NCBI GenBank assembly: GCA_947475175.1
Contig: CANJLN010000003.1
Coordinates: 1-64,000 of the forward strand
Source: Alphaproteobacteria bacterium
Lineage (GTDB): Bacteria; Pseudomonadota; Alphaproteobacteria; Paracaedibacterales; CAIULA01
Direction: 5' to 3'
Length of the DNA: 64,000 nucleotides
The position numbers and the translations under genes are program-made. Numbering within the stretch: the first letter of the stretch is position 1; every line of letters begins with the position of its first letter. Shown here piece by piece: positions 52,892 through 61,053 of the stretch. Under the pieces are notes generated by a model. The model was not told the origin of the DNA. It saw only the letters and a program-made list of their open reading frames with translations, and ran no database searches.

Positions 52892-54120
52892 GCATCATGA
52901 AAATTGATAAAAGCATAAAGTGCAGTGCCGATGATTGTTGCAAAAAACATCATATAATATGCCGGGATAAAAAGGTTGCCTGTTTGATCAATCAGATAAA
53001 TTAAAATAGCGGGCGTTGTCGCGCCAGCGATGCACATACCAATACTAAAGCTTAATGATGTTCCTGTATAACGTTCATGAGGAGGGAAAAGCGTTAACAT
53101 GAAAGCATGGCCAGGTCCTAAATAGCTACCGCATAAAAGTCCAAGCAGGATTTGCCCTAAAATAAGGGATGCGTGTGAGTGTACCTGCTGTAAAAGAAAG
53201 AAAACAATACCGCTTAATACAGTGATCAGAAAAATGGGGAGACATAAAGCGCGCTTTATACCGATACGATCACTGAGTGCACCAAACGCGATGCATGATA
53301 GCATGAAAGACGTTAACCCATAGGTATTGTAAGAGGTGCTTTCTGCCAACGATAGGTTGAGAAAGCGTGATAAATAAATATTTAAAAATCCAAAAACTAT
53401 ATAAAACAAAACACCCGTCACAAAGGCATAGACAATATTCAATCCAAACTCTATGCGGCGGTCGCTAAAAATCGCCTGAACTTTATGTTCTGATTGAGCT
53501 TTAATAAAAACAGATGTTTCTTGAAAATTTTTACGCACGATATACGCTATAAACCCAATACATCCACCCATCAAAAAAGGAACACGCCAGGCCCAACTTG
53601 GCATGTCTGGTTTTAATACAATCGAACCAGCAACGTTAGCAAGTAATGCCCCAACAATCGCAGACCCAACAATAATGCCACTGACAAGCCCTGCATGTTT
53701 GCCGCCATCATGTTCTATCGCAAAAATAGCCGCACCGTTATATTCTCCCCCTGTGCAAAGCCCCTGAAAGAAACGGCAACACACCAGAATAATGGGAGCT
53801 GTAAGACCTATTTGGGCGTAGCCAGGTAATATAGCGATGATAAATGTTGGAACCGCCATTAATCCAACTGTTAATGACAAAGCTTTTTTTCTGCCCCATC
53901 GATCGCCCACATAACCAAATAAATAGGCCCCAAATGGACGCCCGAGAAAGCCTGCGCCAAAAGTAAACAGTCCAGCAAAAATAGCTAAAGACTGATCTAT
54001 GTGTGGGAAAAACATAGTTGATAATACGGGGATAAAAACAGCACAGATCGTAAAATCATAGAACTCTAAGGCATTGCCCAAGGAAGAAAGCAACACGATT
54101 TTAATAATATTTGGCTTCAT
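52864..54120 (-). CDS. MHS-family metabolite:H+ symporter (ProP-like MFS)
   Basis: 418 residues, twelve membrane helices. Features of the metabolite:H+ symporter branch: LGNALEFYDFTICAVF in helix 1, GYVGDRWGRKKALSLTVGLMAVPTF after helix 2, FQGLCTGGEYNGAAIFAIEH, and GALSDRIGIKRAL in the second half. ProP relatives import proline, betaine or dicarboxylates and are numerous in intracellular alphaproteobacteria. The substrate is not determined. Confidence 0.9.
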   Translation of the reverse strand: MKPNIIKIVLLSSLGNALEFYDFTICAVFIPVLSTMFFPHIDQSLAIFAGLFTFGAGFLGRPFGAYLFGYVGDRWGRKKALSLTVGLMAVPTFIIAILPGYAQIGLTAPIILVCCRFFQGLCTGGEYNGAAIFAIEHDGGKHAGLVSGIIVGSAIVGALLANVAGSIVLKPDMPSWAWRVPFLMGGCIGFIAYIVRKNFQETSVFIKAQSEHKVQAIFSDRRIEFGLNIVYAFVTGVLFYIVFGFLNIYLSRFLNLSLAESTSYNTYGLTSFMLSCIAFGALSDRIGIKRALCLPIFLITVLSGIVFFLLQQVHSHASLILGQILLGLLCGSYLGPGHAFMLTLFPPHERYTGTSLSFSIGMCIAGATTPAILIYLIDQTGNLFIPAYYMMFFATIIGTALYAFINFHDAKRQRNFFP

Positions 54121-54208
54121 AAACGGTAATATCTCCTGGGGGGAATTGCTCTTAATTTGTTATACATACCAGTTCGTAAATCCTGGTAAAAGTCTTTTTA
54201 AGTAATCT

Positions 54209-54802
54209 CTATGATGTTGGTAAAAGAGTCTCAAGAATTGTTCCTAGGTGTTCTTTTAATTCAGTTGTCAGCCGTGTGTGGAAGGCAGGATCATTTTTTT
54301 CTACATAATCAAGAAGCCGTTGATGAGTTATGTGCTTAGCAAGCCTTTCAGCGTTTCGACCAATAATAACTTCTAAAAGTGGAATCTCCCTTTCAAGACG
54401 TTTTATATTCCAGGTAGCATCATGAATGCGACGAACTGTTTTTTCAGTATCTCCTTCTGTCACTTTCAAGATACATCCTGTTTGAGTCGTTGATAGGCTT
54501 ATCAAACTCTTTTCTTGCTCTCTTAACAAAGTTCTTGAACATACATAACTATCTAGATCTTCTCGAGTTTTACAAAGCTTTCTTTGAACACCTGACAAGA
54601 GAACGCTCGACTTTTCAGAAAAAAGAGATTGTTCCGCAGGCTCTAAAGACACGTGTAGTTTTGACTGTTTACGTTTTGAAAGGGCTTTTATGTGTGCGCC
54701 AAGAGCAGTGAAAACTCCTTCTTCAATAGGCTGCGTTGCTGAGTAGATGGGATTTTCTAGAAAGAAAAACACAAAAAATATGAATAAAAATTTCTTTTTC
54801 AT
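54209..54802 (-). CDS. Small exported or membrane-anchored protein, unknown
   Basis: About 198 residues from the ATG at 54802. The signal peptide MKKKFLFIFFVFFFLENPIYSA is strongly hydrophobic. The mature part is charged and helical with possible coiled coil (EKTVRRIHDATWNIKRLEREIPLLEVIIGRNAERLAKH). Cysteines lie in KLCKTREDLDSYVCSR and TGCILKV. An in-frame ATG 12 codons earlier would precede the signal peptide. No family is recognised. Confidence 0.7.
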   Translation of the reverse strand: MKKKFLFIFFVFFFLENPIYSATQPIEEGVFTALGAHIKALSKRKQSKLHVSLEPAEQSLFSEKSSVLLSGVQRKLCKTREDLDSYVCSRTLLREQEKSLISLSTTQTGCILKVTEGDTEKTVRRIHDATWNIKRLEREIPLLEVIIGRNAERLAKHITHQRLLDYVEKNDPAFHTRLTTELKEHLGTILETLLPTS

Positions 54803-54901
54803 TGAAGTACGCGTAAAATTAAAAGTGTTTCTTAACACATAGCATATTTTTATTTATTTTCAACTCAAATGTATACCCAAGGAAATGAAAATGCCTGTTT
54901 T

Positions 54902-54975
54902 CTGGATCGCCACGCTTCGCTCGCGATGACGGCGGGGCGTCATTGCGAGGAGCATAGCGACGTGGCAATCCAGAG
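54902..54975. repeat. Two type B repeats in head-to-head orientation
   Basis: CTGGATCGCCACGC...GATGACG (54902-54932) faces CGTCATTGCGAGGAGC...GGCAATCCAG (54938-54975). Together they make a near-palindrome of about 70 bases upstream of the secretion-type gene cluster. Confidence 0.75.
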
Positions 54976-55055
54976 ATCTTGATAATGTCTTGGGTATAGT
55001 TGTCTTCAAAAAATCTCCCTCTTGTTCCCCTTTCTTTGGCATGCTCTAATTACAT

Positions 55056-56267
55056 ATGCCTCTTTTTCATTATCATGCTTTAACCAAACACGGACACTCT
55101 CAAACAGGGGATTGGTTTGGTGCGTCTGTAAAGGATCTCTATCAGCATCTCAGCCAGCATCAACTTCGGCTGCTGTCTAGCCGGATTATTAACACAAACT
55201 CTAATCTATCTATCTTCTCAAAAAAGATATCCCTTGATACGTTGATTGATTTTTGTATCCATATGGATCAACTTCATAAAGTAAAGATGCCTCTACCAGA
55301 GTCAATGTTGGCTTTAGCCACAACGACACCTTCTAGATCTTTTAAAGTTATTTTATACAAACTTCATGAAAGCATTATTCAAGGCTCCTTGCTATCTGAT
55401 GCTTGCGCAAAACATCCAAGAGTTTTTGACTCTATTTTTATCCAATGTCTAAACATCGCTGAAAAAACGGGTGATTTAAGTCAGGCTTTTCAGGATCTTG
55501 AAACGCATCTGAAATGGAAACAGACCCACCAACAGCAACTTAAATCTTCTTTGCGTTATCCAATGATGTTGTTTGCGTTATTAATAGGCTTGATTGGGTT
55601 TATGGCTGTTTTTGTTACCCCTCATCTTCAAGATTTTCTTCAGATTTTGAACGTAAACGATACACCATTGGCTCTTAAATCTCTTGTAAGCTTATGCCAT
55701 TATCTGCAGAACTACGGCTCCATAAGTTTTCTCATTCTAACAGGCATAATTTTCATGGGCATTGTTTCATGCAGAATCTCCCTTAAGTTTCGCGAATTGT
55801 GGCAAAAACTTTATCTTTTAATTCCAGGATTGGGTCTGTTAAAAAAGCGGCTGATTATAACTGATTTCATTCACAGTTTGTCTTTGCTTTTGGGGCAAAA
55901 ACTTGAACTTATCTCAAGTATCGAAAAATCAGCTGAAACAATTCCTCTTTTACCTATACGGAAAAAATTAATCGCAATCCCAGTATCAATTAAAAAAGGG
56001 TATCTTCTCTCGCACGCTTGTCTTGACACAAAAATGTTTAAACCCCTTGTTATTCGGCTTATTCAATTGGGTGAAGAATCGGGTAATCTTTCAATTCTCT
56101 TGAAAGAAACGGCCGAATTTGAAAAAAGAAATACACTTAGGCAACTTCAAGCACTATTAGCCTGGACGGAGCCATTTTTGCTCATTATCATGGGTATAAT
56201 AATGATGTGGATTGTAGCAGCAACGGTGGTACCGCTTTATGACAATTTGGCAGTCTTTGACCTATAG
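55056..56267 (+). CDS. Type II secretion/type IV pilus inner-membrane platform protein (GspF/PilC)
   Basis: 403 residues. An N-terminal cytoplasmic segment (MPLFHYHALTKHGHSQTGDWFG) is typical of GspF. Two repeated T2SSF domains follow (about 65-190 and 270-395). Hallmarks include FIQCLNIAEKTGDLSQAFQDLE and VIRLIQLGEESGNLSILLKETAEFE, and about three membrane helices. GspF/PilC couples the assembly ATPase to pseudopilus growth. Its end overlaps the next gene by 29 bases. The ATPase, secretin and pilin genes are not in view. Confidence 0.9.
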   Translation: MPLFHYHALTKHGHSQTGDWFGASVKDLYQHLSQHQLRLLSSRIINTNSNLSIFSKKISLDTLIDFCIHMDQLHKVKMPLPESMLALATTTPSRSFKVILYKLHESIIQGSLLSDACAKHPRVFDSIFIQCLNIAEKTGDLSQAFQDLETHLKWKQTHQQQLKSSLRYPMMLFALLIGLIGFMAVFVTPHLQDFLQILNVNDTPLALKSLVSLCHYLQNYGSISFLILTGIIFMGIVSCRISLKFRELWQKLYLLIPGLGLLKKRLIITDFIHSLSLLLGQKLELISSIEKSAETIPLLPIRKKLIAIPVSIKKGYLLSHACLDTKMFKPLVIRLIQLGEESGNLSILLKETAEFEKRNTLRQLQALLAWTEPFLLIIMGIIMMWIVAATVVPLYDNLAVFDL

Positions 56268-57777
56268 TATTCGCACATCCAACATAAAGCCCATCAAAGA
56301 ATGGGTTTACCGTTGTGTGCTTGAAGTCAAAGAATTTTCGACATTTCTGTGGGCGCGTATTAAAGAAAGATATCCTGCTTCTTATTTGACTTTTGTTGTT
56401 CGTGGGCAAACTCTTTCCATTATTCGCTACACCAACCATGAAATGGTTGAGCAGACAATTTTAAGTTTGGCTGATGAAGCTAAAGAATCAATTTCAAATT
56501 ATCTGCTTAAGTTTCCTGATTACCCGATTCGACTTATTCTTCAAGGGGGAGAAGTTGATTTCCGGCTTATTTCTCTTAAGAATGTAAAATGGTGGGATCG
56601 TTCTTCTCTTTTAAAACAAGTAAAATTAGGTGAGTTCACTTCAAGTGATTGGACTCAAAAAATTCGTACCCCTTGTGAAGAAGATCCTTATCGCTATTTA
56701 CTGATGGGTGTTCGCCCAAGTGGTCCGCTTCGGAATCTGATCACTTTTTTGAGTCAAAAGAGTAATCCCATAGCGGGCTTGCATATGTGGCCCATGCTTG
56801 TGTGTGAAAAAATTTTAAAATTAGCCAAAGAAAAATACCCTGACAAAGACATTGCTAAATGGACGCTTATTCTTCTCTGTCAAGAAAATCAGCAATGGCA
56901 ACTTATGGTCTGTCAAGATGAAGCCATTATCCTTAGTCGGCAAAGCTTGATTAATTCAAGTGCAACGAGCGATAATGAGCTTGGCAAGGAAATTACATCA
57001 ACACTTCGTTATCTCCACCGTAATGGTTATCAAGAAGGTGAGCCTGTCACCATCATTCAAAGTGGTTGCGCGGAAAAGCTTAATCTGACGTCTGTTATTC
57101 ATGCTGATGTTCTTTATTTACCCGAAAATATTCAGCCAGGAAATCTAACCATGGAGCCATTCACTCTTTGGTCTTGGATAAAATCATGGGATTTGAATTT
57201 CTTACCTTTTACTTTTGGGCAAAATTCTAGTTTTGAGTTACCAGAATTCAAACTTCAACGGTTAGCATTTTCTCTCCCTCAACTAGTCGTTCAAATTTGT
57301 GTTCCCCTTTTCTTTTTGTTTATGCTGATGGGGATCGTTTTTTCTTTAAAATCCTTTAATCAGAACCGCCATTTTGGACTTCTTGAAAATCAGTTGACTC
57401 AACATGCTATCCCCGTCAATGGAGATAAGAAGCTTGTGTCGGCACGTCTATTCCAGTTTTACAAAGAAAAAAATATAAAAAGTCCCCTGCCTATGCTTAA
57501 GACATTAACGTTGCCAATAACACCAGAAGCTGTTGCAACGGAACTGAAATGGCAAGGAATCGATACGCCTACTCTGACTTATAATTTGAAAATAACGCTT
57601 TCAACAGATGCTAAGACGCTTGAAGCGCGTCATAAGAAAAATAAAAAACAAACGGCTTTTGAAAGTTATCAACAAAAGATAGAAAAAGCTGTGAACAAAG
57701 CCTGTCCATCTGCTCACATTGAATGGCCTCCTTCAAATCAAAAAGGCATCTTGAACATCAATATTTCTTACAAGTAG
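56239..57777 (+). CDS. GspL- or PilM/PilN-like assembly protein
   Basis: 512 residues. A long cytoplasmic region (about 1-350) is weakly like the actin-like PilM/GspL fold. One membrane helix follows (about 352-375, LVVQICVPLFFLFMLMGIVF), then a periplasmic region of about 135 residues. That architecture is GspL, or a PilM-PilN fusion. Similarity is by architecture and position only: it lies between a GspF-like and a GspM/PilO-like gene. The start lies 29 bases inside the gspF end. Confidence 0.65.
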   Translation: MTIWQSLTYSIRTSNIKPIKEWVYRCVLEVKEFSTFLWARIKERYPASYLTFVVRGQTLSIIRYTNHEMVEQTILSLADEAKESISNYLLKFPDYPIRLILQGGEVDFRLISLKNVKWWDRSSLLKQVKLGEFTSSDWTQKIRTPCEEDPYRYLLMGVRPSGPLRNLITFLSQKSNPIAGLHMWPMLVCEKILKLAKEKYPDKDIAKWTLILLCQENQQWQLMVCQDEAIILSRQSLINSSATSDNELGKEITSTLRYLHRNGYQEGEPVTIIQSGCAEKLNLTSVIHADVLYLPENIQPGNLTMEPFTLWSWIKSWDLNFLPFTFGQNSSFELPEFKLQRLAFSLPQLVVQICVPLFFLFMLMGIVFSLKSFNQNRHFGLLENQLTQHAIPVNGDKKLVSARLFQFYKEKNIKSPLPMLKTLTLPITPEAVATELKWQGIDTPTLTYNLKITLSTDAKTLEARHKKNKKQTAFESYQQKIEKAVNKACPSAHIEWPPSNQKGILNINISYK

Positions 57778-57778
57778 A

Positions 57779-58426
57779 ATGGGTATGATGAAAAAGCAAC
57801 AAAAGTTGAGTTTTAATATCAGTGTTTGGCGTCATCCAGTGACTGGGGGGGTTACAGGCAGTCTATTGCTCTTAACATGTTTAGCGGCTTTGTTTTTCTT
57901 TACAAACAAAAATGGATTTGACTCTCATTACCTGGAATCAAATCTTGCTCGAGAAAAATTAATCACACTCCAAGACAGTCAAGTCATCGTTCAGGAGTAT
58001 GAAAAAGCGATCCATCAAACTCCTGAGCAATTTTCTGAATTTAAGCGTAAACATTTTGATCAGACAGCGACCCCTGATGATATAAAATCACGCCTGCAAA
58101 AATGGCAAAAAGCCTATAAGATTCAGACTTTAACTACACAGTTTGGAACGGATCAGATTGAATCGCGTGAACTGAATTTGTGGAAGATGCCAATGTCTAT
58201 TGAAATTAAAGTTCTGCAGGATAAGCAATTTTATCAATTCCTTGAGAAAGTTCAGCAAGAGCTTCCTGGTATGGTTTCTATTAGATCTTTTAATTTAAAG
58301 CGCACGGCAGCCCTGACGGCCGAAGTTCTAAACAATGTTTCGGCTGGGAAATCAGCGAGTTTATTTGAAGGTAAAATTGAGTTGGATTGGACACATCTGG
58401 GCGCGCCATCAACTGGCTCTTCTTAG
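57779..58426 (+). CDS. GspM/PilO-like assembly protein
   Basis: 215 residues. A single membrane helix near the start (about 20-40, GGVTGSLLLLTCLAALFFF) is followed by a coiled periplasmic region and a ferredoxin-like C-terminal part (MSIEIKVLQDKQFYQFLEKVQQELPGMVSIRSFNLKR). This is the bitopic plan of PilO/GspM, which pairs with the PilN/GspL protein encoded just upstream (one base away). The start is 57779; adjacent ATGs at 57785 and 57788 are alternatives. Confidence 0.7.
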   Translation: MGMMKKQQKLSFNISVWRHPVTGGVTGSLLLLTCLAALFFFTNKNGFDSHYLESNLAREKLITLQDSQVIVQEYEKAIHQTPEQFSEFKRKHFDQTATPDDIKSRLQKWQKAYKIQTLTTQFGTDQIESRELNLWKMPMSIEIKVLQDKQFYQFLEKVQQELPGMVSIRSFNLKRTAALTAEVLNNVSAGKSASLFEGKIELDWTHLGAPSTGSS

Positions 58427-58427
58427 A

Positions 58428-58841
58428 GTGATTAGAATCCTTATTCTTCTTTGTGCTCTTGTTTCTTTTTCCGCAGTTGGTGAAGAAGAGAATCCATCGT
58501 TTATGCTTAATCCTGAGGAACAAGAAGCTTTACAGCAAGCCTTGGGGCTCAAGAAACCTGAAACTTTTCTTCAAGACCCAGAAACGTTAAAGCACGTTAA
58601 TTTGTTTTTATCAGCCATTATGTTTTTTCATCCTGATAAATGGACGCTTTGGATCAACGATCAAATAGTGGGGCCGAAAAACTCCTTTCCTGGATTGTCA
58701 GTCAAAGACGTCAGTGCTGATGAAATTATCTTTACCACCGAAGATTCGCCGCACCATCTCGTTTCTTTAAAACCAAATCAAAGCTATGTGGTCCATGAAA
58801 GCCGTGTGGTGGAAGGCGATGCGAGGGTCGCAACTCATTAG
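58428..58841 (+). CDS. Small exported protein, PilP/GspC-like by position
   Basis: 137 residues from a GTG at 58428, right after the previous stop. The signal peptide is MIRILILLCALVSFSAVG. The C-terminal part (WTLWINDQIVGPKNSFPGLSVKDVSADEIIFTT...) reads like the homology-region fold of PilP/GspC, which links the inner-membrane complex to the secretin. The frame is open further upstream but a signal peptide only fits this start. Its last 24 bases including part of the stop form the left copy of a 24-bp direct repeat. Confidence 0.7.
   Translation: MIRILILLCALVSFSAVGEEENPSFMLNPEEQEALQQALGLKKPETFLQDPETLKHVNLFLSAIMFFHPDKWTLWINDQIVGPKNSFPGLSVKDVSADEIIFTTEDSPHHLVSLKPNQSYVVHESRVVEGDARVATH
58816..58839. 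repeat. 24-bp direct repeat, left copy (gene 3' end)
   Basis: Contains the inner palindrome TGCGA-GGG-TCGCA and ends CAACTCATT. It is identical to 59289-59312, 473 bases away. This copy encodes the last residues (DARVATH) of the PilP-like protein. Confidence 0.75.
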
Positions 58842-59288
58842 AAAACAACGTTTTTCATTTGATGGTAACTATTGTTGGTTTTTTAATGAGATATTAACTT
58901 TTTAATGCTAATTTAACATCATGAGGGCGCGTTTATGGTGGAGACATCGGCTAGGTGTGGCTGGTGGGCAACTCCGAGTGAACCTTAAGGGGTTTGCTTC
59001 CTTTCCCTCGGGGCCTAGCAGTGTATGCAATTGAACCGTACGATTCGATCGTATACATTTTTTGAGGTGCTGAAAAGCACTGATAACTTTTGATTTGACG
59101 TTTTTAAAACGCTTCAACAAGAGGTCGGGTGAGTGTTGTCTAGTGGCGTGAGGAGGCGGAGGCAAAGCACTTTTCGGGTCGTACGGAGGCCCATCAGACG
59201 GTCAACTATGTCTGAAATCTGAAAAATTTACTCCAAAAATCTTAACAAAATCCAAAAAACGTTTTCTGTTTTTTAATGGGGTTGTCCT
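58842..59288. other. ORF-poor structured segment, candidate non-coding RNA locus
   Basis: No convincing protein gene. The plus strand shows ordered stems: GCTAGG (58949-58954) with CCTAGC (59014-59019), enclosing CTCCGAG (58972-58978) with CTCGGGG (59007-59013). A 7+6-bp hairpin TGTATGC-A-ATTGAA/TTCGAT-C-GTATACA runs about 59023-59056. GGTGCT-GAAA-AGCACT follows at 59066-59081, then CAGAC/GTCTG at about 59196-59215. A weak A/T stem AAAAAAC/GTTTTTT (59254-59274) closes it. It matches none of the common RNAs I checked by eye (RNase P, tmRNA, SRP, 6S). Strand and borders are not established. Confidence 0.5.
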
Positions 59289-59312
59289 GCGATGCGAGGG
59301 TCGCAACTCATT
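59289..59312. repeat. 24-bp direct repeat, right copy
   Basis: Perfect copy of 58816-58839. The flanking bases differ on both sides, so the identity is exactly 24 bases. Confidence 0.75.
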
Positions 59313-59348
59313 GACTTACATCCAAGTAAATCCCCAGACGTTACAATC

Positions 59349-60251
59349 CTATTTCGTTCCTTGCTCTTTTAGATGAAGCTCTTTTCTTAAAAAATCTCGA
59401 AAGGCTTCGATGCGTTTTGAATCGGCAAGCTGTTTTGGATAAACAAGATAAGCTTCAATTTGCGGGTATTTTAGTTTTGGCAAAATGGGGATTAGTTCGC
59501 TGTGGTCATGAGCAACATAGTCAGCAAGGCTTGCAATTCCAAGACCATTCTTAACGCTTTGCAGAATTCCATAAGCATTGTTTAACATCAAAAATGGCTG
59601 CCTGATGACGCCTGTTTTTGCTCCTAATCTTAAAATCCAGTTGACGTTTTCAACAGGCGCAATCGAGTGAGTGCCAAAAACAATCAATCGATGATGATCC
59701 ATATCTTCTGGTGTTTTGGGAATCCCAAAAGTTTCAAAATACTGAGAACTGCCATAGATGCGTAAATGGTACTGAAACAAAGGTTCTTGAACCAAATTTT
59801 TATCAATTTCACCCTTACCAAAGCGAATCGCAATGTCGGCTTCCCGCATTGTGAAGTCGACTTCATCATCTGTTAACAGAAGCTGGATATTAAGATCTGG
59901 GCACTTTTTAAAAAACCGTGGGAGACGAGGGGCAAGCCAGACTGACCCCAAAGCAACACTGGTTGATACTTTTAATGTTCCTTTTAAACTATTTGTGCTT
60001 TCTGCAAGTTGTGCTGTTGTTGCATTTAATTGCGCAAAAATACTGCGTGTTGTTTTGAAAAGGAGCTCTCCTTCTGCTGTTAACACAAGGCCTCGTGCAT
60101 GACGGTTAAACAGAGGCATAGAAAGCTCTGCTTCTAGAGCACTAATCTGCCTGCTCACTGCTGACTGACTCAGATTTAGAGCATGGCCTGCATGTGTCAA
60201 GTTTCTTATTTCTGCAACTGTGTGGAAGACTCTTAATCTATCCCAATCCAT
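59349..60251 (-). CDS. LysR-family transcriptional regulator
   Basis: 300 residues. The winged helix-turn-helix is MDWDRLRVFHTVAEIRNLTHAGHALNLSQSAVSRQISALE. The effector-binding domain starts near residue 90 (GTLKVSTSVALGSVWLAPRLPRFF). The target and inducer are unknown. It is the last gene of a minus-strand series ldcA-miaA-unknown-lysR with short gaps, rather than being divergent from a target as LysR genes often are. Confidence 0.92.
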   Translation of the reverse strand: MDWDRLRVFHTVAEIRNLTHAGHALNLSQSAVSRQISALEAELSMPLFNRHARGLVLTAEGELLFKTTRSIFAQLNATTAQLAESTNSLKGTLKVSTSVALGSVWLAPRLPRFFKKCPDLNIQLLLTDDEVDFTMREADIAIRFGKGEIDKNLVQEPLFQYHLRIYGSSQYFETFGIPKTPEDMDHHRLIVFGTHSIAPVENVNWILRLGAKTGVIRQPFLMLNNAYGILQSVKNGLGIASLADYVAHDHSELIPILPKLKYPQIEAYLVYPKQLADSKRIEAFRDFLRKELHLKEQGTK

Positions 60252-60278
60252 TGTTTCCTCGCTTCTCGGATTTCTTCA

Positions 60279-61037
60279 TTAACGACTTTTATAGGTACAT
60301 ACAATTTCGTTTGGCCGCTTTTTGTCTATTTTTAGAGCATACAAAATAAGCGACCAATCTTGTTCTGTTGGGTAGAAACTAACGCGTGTAAGTGCGCAGG
60401 GCGTATAACGAAAAGCATTTGAAATGGTCATGCGACAGGAACGATATAAAGTTTCAAACAGAATACGATCCTGTTTGCTAATGTCTAAATTGGGATTATC
60501 AATATAGTCTTGACCAATGTTTGGGTCAATTCCATCTTTGATATGATGATGAGCAATGGCAACTTCATCACATATGGCAACGCGTGCATAAGCGGCTAAA
60601 TCACCACCTTCCGCAGCTCCGAACAAATGATGGCTTCCCTCTGTTTGTATTTTCAAGAGCACCAAGATAAAGTTACGAACATTCTTTTTAAAAGACTCAA
60701 TGTCTCTTTTATCATTCATCGTCTCTAAAATGTGCTGCCATTGCCGTTTGTTTCGTTCATTTTCAAATCCAATAAGTTGAAAACGGGACACAATGTCTTT
60801 TCTGATTTTTCCTGAAACAGGACAAGGCGCATGGAAATAAGGAGCTGTTGGTTCTGGTTGGTAATCAACCAATTTCGCTAAGTTTTTATCATAGTCGCCA
60901 TCACCTGGCAGGGAAAGAAGTTCTTCTGCTGTATACGTTTCTGTGGTAATTGCGGGTGAGCGGAGATGAGACCAGGTGAAAATTCCAACGGCAGATAAAA
61001 ACGCGAACGAGAGAATGAGAACTCTTACCGGTGTCAT
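60279..61037 (-). CDS. Membrane-anchored or exported protein, unknown
   Basis: 252 residues. An N-terminal helix (VRVLILSFAFLSAVGIFTWSHL) is probably an uncleaved anchor. The mature region has cysteines in APCPVSG, VAICDEVA, RSCRMTI, TPCALTR and IVCTYKS, and histidines in SHHLFGA and AIAHHHIKDG. No family is recognised. It is 16 bases downstream of miaA and likely in its transcription unit. Confidence 0.7.
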   Translation of the reverse strand: MTPVRVLILSFAFLSAVGIFTWSHLRSPAITTETYTAEELLSLPGDGDYDKNLAKLVDYQPEPTAPYFHAPCPVSGKIRKDIVSRFQLIGFENERNKRQWQHILETMNDKRDIESFKKNVRNFILVLLKIQTEGSHHLFGAAEGGDLAAYARVAICDEVAIAHHHIKDGIDPNIGQDYIDNPNLDISKQDRILFETLYRSCRMTISNAFRYTPCALTRVSFYPTEQDWSLILYALKIDKKRPNEIVCTYKSR

Positions 61038-61053
61038 GACGTTTGGATAGTTT

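Noticed and set aside
59023-59060. GTACGGTTC on the minus strand, resembling the end of group II intron domain V
   Set aside because: The matching GAGCCGT half with its GAAA loop and AGC triad is missing, no reverse transcriptase gene is near, and the bases are better explained by the plus-strand hairpin.
58908-59165. An 85-codon minus-strand frame inside the structured segment
   Set aside because: Composition is unlike a real protein (Pro/His/Arg scattered), no ribosome site, and it runs antisense through the strong stems.
58842-59288. Identification as RNase P RNA, tmRNA, SRP RNA or a cobalamin-type riboswitch
   Set aside because: None of the signature strings (such as GAGGAAAGTCC for RNase P, a tag reading frame or GGATTCGACGGG for tmRNA, GGAAGCAGCC for SRP) is present on either strand.
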